Shown piece after piece: positions 59,680-64,000 of a DNA stretch of 64,000 nt (positions within the stretch are counted from its first letter, which is position 1; each line of letters opens with the position of its first letter). The translations under genes were made by a program, and so were the position numbers. The notes under the pieces are model-generated. The model had not been told where the DNA came from. It saw only the letters and a program-made list of their open reading frames with translations, and ran no database searches. Origin of the DNA: Clostridiales bacterium (GTDB lineage: Bacteria > Bacillota > Clostridia > Oscillospirales > Acutalibacteraceae); assembly GCA_022799115.1 (NCBI GenBank), contig JAAWNT010000002.1, positions 1 through 64,000 of the forward strand, given 5' to 3'.

Positions 59680-62154
59680 TTAGGGGAGCTGATCTTGCTT
59701 GTCATCTGGAACGGAATCCTCCGGGAGGACCGGCTGCGCGTCCACCACCCGGTAGAGTTTGCGGCCGGAATCCAGGCGTTCGTGGGCCAGAGGCTTGCGC
59801 TTCCGGAAGAGGAGCAGATAGCCCCCGAAAATTATCAGGCAGCCCAATGTGACGAAAAGCCCAGGGAGCAATCCGGGGGTCATGTAGTCAAAGCGGATGG
59901 TGCTGGTCTGGCCCGCCGGTACCCGCACGGCCATAAATCCCACGTTGGCCTTCTCAATGACGGCCTCCTGTCCGTTGACGGTGGCGCTCCAGCCGCTTTC
60001 ATAGGGAACGCTGAAGAAGACCAATTGGTCTTTTCCTTCGGGCACGGTGATTTCGCCGGTAAACCCAGTGTTATCCCGGGAAAAGGAGGAACAGGTCAGT
60101 TCCCGGCGGTTTAGACAATCTTTGAAATAGCTCTCTTGGTCAAAATAGAGGTCCTTGGGATCCTCCACATGTTCCAGAATATCGGCGTTGCGGGCGGCCC
60201 CTGCCTCGTCCAGCACAATTGTTTTCAGAAGAAGCAGATTTCTGTTTGATTCCACAACTCCGTCGTACTGATCCCGGGTGATGTAGGAGTCATAGGTGAA
60301 TCCATAGGGAATGTAGTATTGGTTTTCCCAGATGTCAAAACCATTTTGGGTATCGTAATAGGTCCAGCCGGGCATGGCGGGGTTGGGATATTCTTCGGTT
60401 CCATTGTTAAAGGTTTTATCGTCCCCCGCGTAATCAAAGAGCCAGCGGCAGGAGGTGAGCCCCCTCAGACCGTAGGTGCTGGTATCGGGCCGGGAACCCA
60501 CGTCCCGCTGGACCCCGATGGAGGGATAAAACTCCATGATGGAACCCGGAACAATGGAATGGAAGGCTTGTATGGTGGGAATCTGCCAGAACATGGCCTG
60601 GTTGTCCATGCCGTTGTAAATATCAATCCGGCAATTTTCAGTGTCGGGCAGATTGATGTCGTTTCCACCTTTGAGGCTGTAGGGAATGATGAAATTGTGG
60701 GTGCTGTAGGACTGGGATTTTCCCAGCCCAATGATATAAGCGGAGTATAATATGGTGACGGCGGCGCACCCGGCGGCAGCAAGGCGTATAAACCGCTTTT
60801 TGTCCTTTTTGAGAAAGCCGATCAGGATGCCGAGCATTACCAAGCTGACCATGGAGATGGCGACATAGATCCAGAAGCGGTCGGGATAGGTCATAAGGCC
60901 GATTTGCGTTTCCTTTCCGCCATTCATGCTTTTAGGCATAAAGCCGATGGGAAGCGCGATGGCCAGGGTGATTCCCGCCGTCCATTTAATGGCCCGTTTC
61001 CAATCCACTCTGGTGTTTTCCAAAGACATGAGGGTGGCAAGACTGAGCATCAGGGTGAGCATATAGAACCACCGGGCGTAGTAAGAGGAATTGAACAGCT
61101 GGAAGGCGCTGTTGAGAATGGGTACCATCGCCATCAGGAAAAGAATGAGCAAAAGACGTTTGAGCCAGTGACGGCGTTTTGTCTGGAACCAGGCAATGAC
61201 CCCGGTCATGCTGAACAAGGGCAGCCAAGCGCCCAGGGAAGCCCACTTGGCCTCGGAATCCGGCGTGAAATTGGGGCGGGCGGGAATGTCCGGCGGGAAG
61301 AACAAACTTTGCAGGATGTGTAAATAGCGCTGTTCCCAGCCATAAAGCAGAGCGCCCCAGCCTTGGGGGGGATTGTCCACCCGGGGGTTTTGCGTGACGG
61401 TAAGGATGGTGGGAAACAGCAGCACCGCGGTGCCGGCCACTCCGAGCACCGACTCGAACAACAGCCAGAAGAAATCTTTTGCGGTGATTTTCCAGCTTTT
61501 TGCAAACATGCGGACGAACCAATAGATGATAACAAAGACGACCTGTCCGACAAAAAAGTAATAGTTAAACAGACAGCTGGCGAACACCGCGGCGGCAAAC
61601 ACCCCGCGGCGGCGGGTGTACATATACTCGTCCAAGGCCGCCAGCACCAGGGGGAAGATGATAATTGCTTCATGAAAGTGGTTGAAAAAGATGTTATACA
61701 CCGAAAAGCCGGAGAATGCGTACAGCATGCCGCCAATGAGGCCATACCCCTGGTTGCGCACATACCGCCGAAGATAGATATAGCCGGTGAGAGAGGCGCA
61801 GCCAAACTTTAAAATAAGCAGCGGACCCATCAGATAAGGAACCGCCTCGCTGGGGAAAGGCAGCGTCAGCCAGAAAAAGGGGCTGCCCATCAGATAAAAG
61901 GAATAAGATCCAATGGTATTGGCTCCCAGATCGGTGGTCCAGCTCCAAAAAATATTCCCGCTCCGTATGGAATCGTGAATCATTTGATAAAAGGGAACCT
62001 GCTGGACGTTAAAATCCCCATAATACAAAAAATACCCCTGGTCGTAGATGATAAAGGGGATAAAAAACAGGAACGATACCCCGATACCCAACAGAAACGC
62101 CTTGAGGAAGTATCGATTCTTATAATTGGAGCTTTGCAGTCTTGTTTGCGTCAC
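59680..62154 (-). CDS. YfhO-family multispanning membrane protein, second copy
   Basis: 824 residues with the same plan as 280-2928: about twelve helices to residue 490 (YGDFNVQQVPFYQMIHDSIRSG, GSPFFWLTLPFPSE, YAFSGFSVYNIFFNHFHEAIIIFPLVLAALD), an outer domain of about 300 residues (VPEGKDQLVFFSVPYESGWSATVNG), a final helix and a charged tail. The two copies are clearly diverged, so they may serve different polymers. A sigma-A promoter lies at 62436-62464, giving a leader of about 275 nt. Confidence 0.85.
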   Translation of the reverse strand: MTQTRLQSSNYKNRYFLKAFLLGIGVSFLFFIPFIIYDQGYFLYYGDFNVQQVPFYQMIHDSIRSGNIFWSWTTDLGANTIGSYSFYLMGSPFFWLTLPFPSEAVPYLMGPLLILKFGCASLTGYIYLRRYVRNQGYGLIGGMLYAFSGFSVYNIFFNHFHEAIIIFPLVLAALDEYMYTRRRGVFAAAVFASCLFNYYFFVGQVVFVIIYWFVRMFAKSWKITAKDFFWLLFESVLGVAGTAVLLFPTILTVTQNPRVDNPPQGWGALLYGWEQRYLHILQSLFFPPDIPARPNFTPDSEAKWASLGAWLPLFSMTGVIAWFQTKRRHWLKRLLLILFLMAMVPILNSAFQLFNSSYYARWFYMLTLMLSLATLMSLENTRVDWKRAIKWTAGITLAIALPIGFMPKSMNGGKETQIGLMTYPDRFWIYVAISMVSLVMLGILIGFLKKDKKRFIRLAAAGCAAVTILYSAYIIGLGKSQSYSTHNFIIPYSLKGGNDINLPDTENCRIDIYNGMDNQAMFWQIPTIQAFHSIVPGSIMEFYPSIGVQRDVGSRPDTSTYGLRGLTSCRWLFDYAGDDKTFNNGTEEYPNPAMPGWTYYDTQNGFDIWENQYYIPYGFTYDSYITRDQYDGVVESNRNLLLLKTIVLDEAGAARNADILEHVEDPKDLYFDQESYFKDCLNRRELTCSSFSRDNTGFTGEITVPEGKDQLVFFSVPYESGWSATVNGQEAVIEKANVGFMAVRVPAGQTSTIRFDYMTPGLLPGLFVTLGCLIIFGGYLLLFRKRKPLAHERLDSGRKLYRVVDAQPVLPEDSVPDDKQDQLP

Positions 62155-62435
62155 ACGTTACGCCTCCTCTTTTTTGGCCAATGGCTTGCGGTCCTATACC
62201 GCCGCGGCTCTCTCCTGCTGCGGAAGTCAAGTCCGCGGGGAAAATCGTTTAAAAAGCAGGTTCCATCTGTGGGAGATGTCCTCCTTGCCGCTGTTCAAAC
62301 GATAGGAAAAGACTCCCCGTAAACGCCTGCGTGCGGTAAGGAAACTGGAAAAACAGTTATCGGGGAGAGGGCAATAGGTCAGCCGATGGATTGAACGCCA
62401 TACAGTAGGATTCTACAATCGCCTTTTCTGTATGT

Positions 62436-62464
62436 ATTATATCATGCAGGATCGGTGCAGGCAA
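62436..62464 (-). promoter_or_regulatory. Sigma-A promoter of the second YfhO gene
   Basis: On the minus strand TTGCCT (62464-62459), 17-bp spacer, TATAAT (62441-62436). The long leader to 62154 has no recognised riboswitch. Confidence 0.65.
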
Positions 62465-62677
62465 TTATAAAACCGGTTTGATTGGCAAAATGTTGGAAGC
62501 CTTTCTAAGAAGAGGAGATTATTGCAGGAAGAATTAAGCATGGAAATGGGAGGAAAACAGGGAGATATGGCTGTTTTTTTCCTTTGCAAGAGGGTAAGAA
62601 AGGGAATTTTTACACAATCTCACTACTTTTACAGAGGATTCGACAAACAAAATCTGCATTTTCGGTATTATAAGAAT

Positions 62678-62706
62678 ATGACAATGCCGCAGACTTGTAT
62701 TATAAT
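62678..62706 (+). promoter_or_regulatory. Sigma-A promoter of the YfbR-like gene
   Basis: ATGACA (62678-62683), 17-bp spacer, TATAAT (62701-62706). Confidence 0.7.
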
Positions 62707-62753
62707 GAAGGTTATGAAAAAAGAGCGCCTGGAAAGAAAGGAGAAGGATGATA

Positions 62754-63332
62754 ATGGAAGGAAGCCATTTTTTTGCCATTCTCTCCAGAATGAAATACAT
62801 CAACCGCTGGGGGCTGATGCGTAATACCCGCAATGAAAACATCAGCGAGCACAGCTTGGACGTGGCGGTGCTGTCCCATGCTTTGGCGGTGCTGCGCAAC
62901 CGAAGATTTGGAGGAACGGTAAATCCCGAGCGCGCCGCGCTGCTGGGATTGTATCACGACGCCACAGAGATTTTTACTGGAGATCTGCCCACTCCGGTGA
63001 AATATGAGAATCCAAAGATCCGCGACGCCTATAAAGAGGTGGAAGGCGCGGCCAGAGAGAAACTGCTTTCCCTTCTGCCGGAGGATTTAAGGCCGGATTA
63101 TGCAAGCCTGTTCGGGGACAGCGAGCCGGAGCTTATGGCGCTTGTAAAGGCGGCGGATAAGCTATCCGCCCTGATTAAATGCGTGGAGGAGCGGCGGATG
63201 GGAAACAGGGAGTTTATGAAGGCGGAGCATTCGCTGCGAACAGCGATAGCCGATATGCATTTGCCCGAGGCAGAATGCTTTCTGGAGCAGTTCCTGCCTT
63301 CTTACAGCCTGACATTGGATGAGCAGGACTGA
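62754..63332 (+). CDS. YfbR-like HD-domain 5'-deoxynucleotidase
   Basis: 192 residues. SHFFAILSRMKYINRWGLMRNTRNENISEHSL at the front, then LYHDATEIFTGDLPTPVKY, with His of SEHS, the HD pair and a later Asp (KAADKLSAL) as metal ligands. This is the signature of YfbR-type nucleotidases, which remove phosphate from deoxynucleoside 5'-monophosphates. ATG 62754 is favoured because AAGGAG is about 10 bases upstream; ATG 62748 would touch the ribosome site. Confidence 0.9.
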   Translation: MEGSHFFAILSRMKYINRWGLMRNTRNENISEHSLDVAVLSHALAVLRNRRFGGTVNPERAALLGLYHDATEIFTGDLPTPVKYENPKIRDAYKEVEGAAREKLLSLLPEDLRPDYASLFGDSEPELMALVKAADKLSALIKCVEERRMGNREFMKAEHSLRTAIADMHLPEAECFLEQFLPSYSLTLDEQD

Positions 63333-63443
63333 TTGGAAAGCCAGAAGAGGGCATAAGCCCGAAATAAACGCCCCGCCGCAAACGATTGGAAAGAGAAACC
63401 AGAGCGGGGACCGATCCGGAGAACCGGAAAGGAGCGTGAGCAT

Positions 63444-64000
63444 ATGGGAATTAAACGTTGGAGAACAGCCAGGAAAGAAAAAACAGCGGAACAACAGAAG
63501 AAGTATTTTCGCAAAAAGATGATACTTTCTTCCGTTGGGGTGTTTTTATTGCTGTGCGGTGTGGTGACCGGCGGATTGACTTATGGATATCAGGTTTGGA
63601 AGAGCATGTACAAGCCGCTTCCGGACGCGCCTGTGGTGAATACGCAGTCCTCGGCATTGCAGACAGAGCCGCCCTTGGCCTTTGCGCAGGGAAAGCAGCC
63701 GGAGATGAATTTGATTAAACCAGCCGCGATACCGCCCAAGTATCGGGATCAATACACCAATATCTTATTGATTTTATCCGATGGGTTCGGCGCTTGCGAC
63801 CTGATGCTGCTTACCATAGACCAGGCGCACGAGCAGCTGAAGCTGACCTCTTTTTTAAAGGAAATCTGGGTCAAGATTCCCGGTTTGGATAGGGAGTCCC
63901 GATTGGACGCGGCCTATGCTGCGGGAGGGGCCAAGCTGGCGGCCCAAACGTTAGAACAAAATTTTGGAGTGACGATAGACCGGTATATAGAGGTGGACTT
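63444..64000 (+). CDS. LytR-CpsA-Psr (LCP) family protein, partial, with altered active-site residues
   Basis: The reading frame is open to the window edge (185 residues seen). A basic tail (1-27), one helix (about 28-50) and a linker precede an LCP-like domain from about 108: TNILLILSDGFGACDLMLLTIDQAHEQLKLTSF, IPGL, then RLDAAYAAGGAKLAAQTLEQNF and TIDRYIEVDF. LCP enzymes attach wall teichoic acid or capsule to peptidoglycan. The Arg residues normally found in the GSDxR, RSDTMML and PRD motifs are not present here, so this member may be inactive or regulatory. ATG 63444 has AAAGGAG 9 bases upstream. The 3' end lies beyond the window. Confidence 0.75.
   Translation, partial: MGIKRWRTARKEKTAEQQKKYFRKKMILSSVGVFLLLCGVVTGGLTYGYQVWKSMYKPLPDAPVVNTQSSALQTEPPLAFAQGKQPEMNLIKPAAIPPKYRDQYTNILLILSDGFGACDLMLLTIDQAHEQLKLTSFLKEIWVKIPGLDRESRLDAAYAAGGAKLAAQTLEQNFGVTIDRYIEVD

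Noticed and set aside
1..64000. tRNA, rRNA, CRISPR arrays, insertion sequences with transposase
   Set aside because: I looked on both strands for tRNA cloverleaf ends, rRNA-like conserved stretches, direct-repeat arrays and DDE transposases and saw none.

Overview
The window looks like chromosome of an anaerobic, spore-forming, mid-GC member of the Clostridia, most like the Oscillospiraceae/Ruminococcaceae. The reasons are strong AGGAGG-type ribosome binding sites, many TTG and GTG starts, sigma-A promoters of the TTGACA/TATAAT type, LexA, an LCP-family protein, sporulation genes (spoIIID, a SpoIIQ-like peptidase) and paired pyruvyltransferase/FrhB genes typical of gut Firmicutes. The assignment is inference; no rRNA or tRNA gene is present to fix it.

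Layout. 0-8 kb (minus strand): a YfhO-type membrane protein, a penicillin-binding transpeptidase, an FHA-FtsW/RodA fusion and an MltG-like lytic transglycosylase. 8.5-12.5 kb: HxlR regulator and thioredoxin; lexA with its own promoter and operator; a possible small RNA; a SpoIIQ-like M23 protein; a small Usp-like protein. 12.7-34.4 kb: the main discovery (below). 34.8-49.3 kb: a GH84 glycosidase, small exported proteins, a GT2 glycosyltransferase, another FrhB/pyruvyltransferase pair, a 1341-residue repeat protein with a GH24 lysozyme domain, and a collagen-like protein resembling spore-surface proteins. 49.6-64 kb: a Nim-like flavoprotein, two TrkA proteins, exonuclease III, a GldAFG/DUF4340 ABC operon, an XRE regulator, a second YfhO, a YfbR-like nucleotidase and the start of an unusual LCP protein.

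Main discovery. The sporulation regulator gene spoIIID (minus strand) is split in two. Its 5' part (start codon, helix-turn-helix, preceded by a sigma-E-like promoter) lies at 34287-34436. Its 3' part lies at 12702-12850. The same 12 bp, TATGTACCGTTG on the plus strand, occurs at both breakpoints (12839-12850 and 34322-34333) in the same orientation. Recombination between them would remove a 21,483-bp circle and join the halves in frame as an 83-codon spoIIID. A 511-residue large serine recombinase sits at one edge of the insert, on the strand of spoIIID, with its stop codon inside the 12-bp core. The joined circle ends form a symmetric attP-like site (GTTC-N10-CAAC, 10-bp centre, GTTG-N10-GAAC). 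This is the architecture of the skin element in sigK, but here in spoIIID, and the cargo is not phage genes: it is a complete 17-gene exopolysaccharide operon.

How the genes work together. The cargo operon has one sigma-A promoter (15182-15210) and one terminator (34187-34236). It encodes an initiating phosphoglycosyl transferase, three GT4 glycosyltransferases, an acetyltransferase, two pyruvyltransferase-like/FrhB pairs, a polymerase (Wzy), a flippase (Wzx), sugar-nucleotide enzymes including the whole CapE-CapF-CapG route to UDP-L-FucNAc, and an odd PLP-fold plus ATP-grasp pair. Vegetative cells would carry the polysaccharide operon and a broken spoIIID. If excision is developmental, the mother cell would lose the operon while gaining SpoIIID, and the spore would keep the intact element. 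Whether excision really happens cannot be seen from sequence alone.
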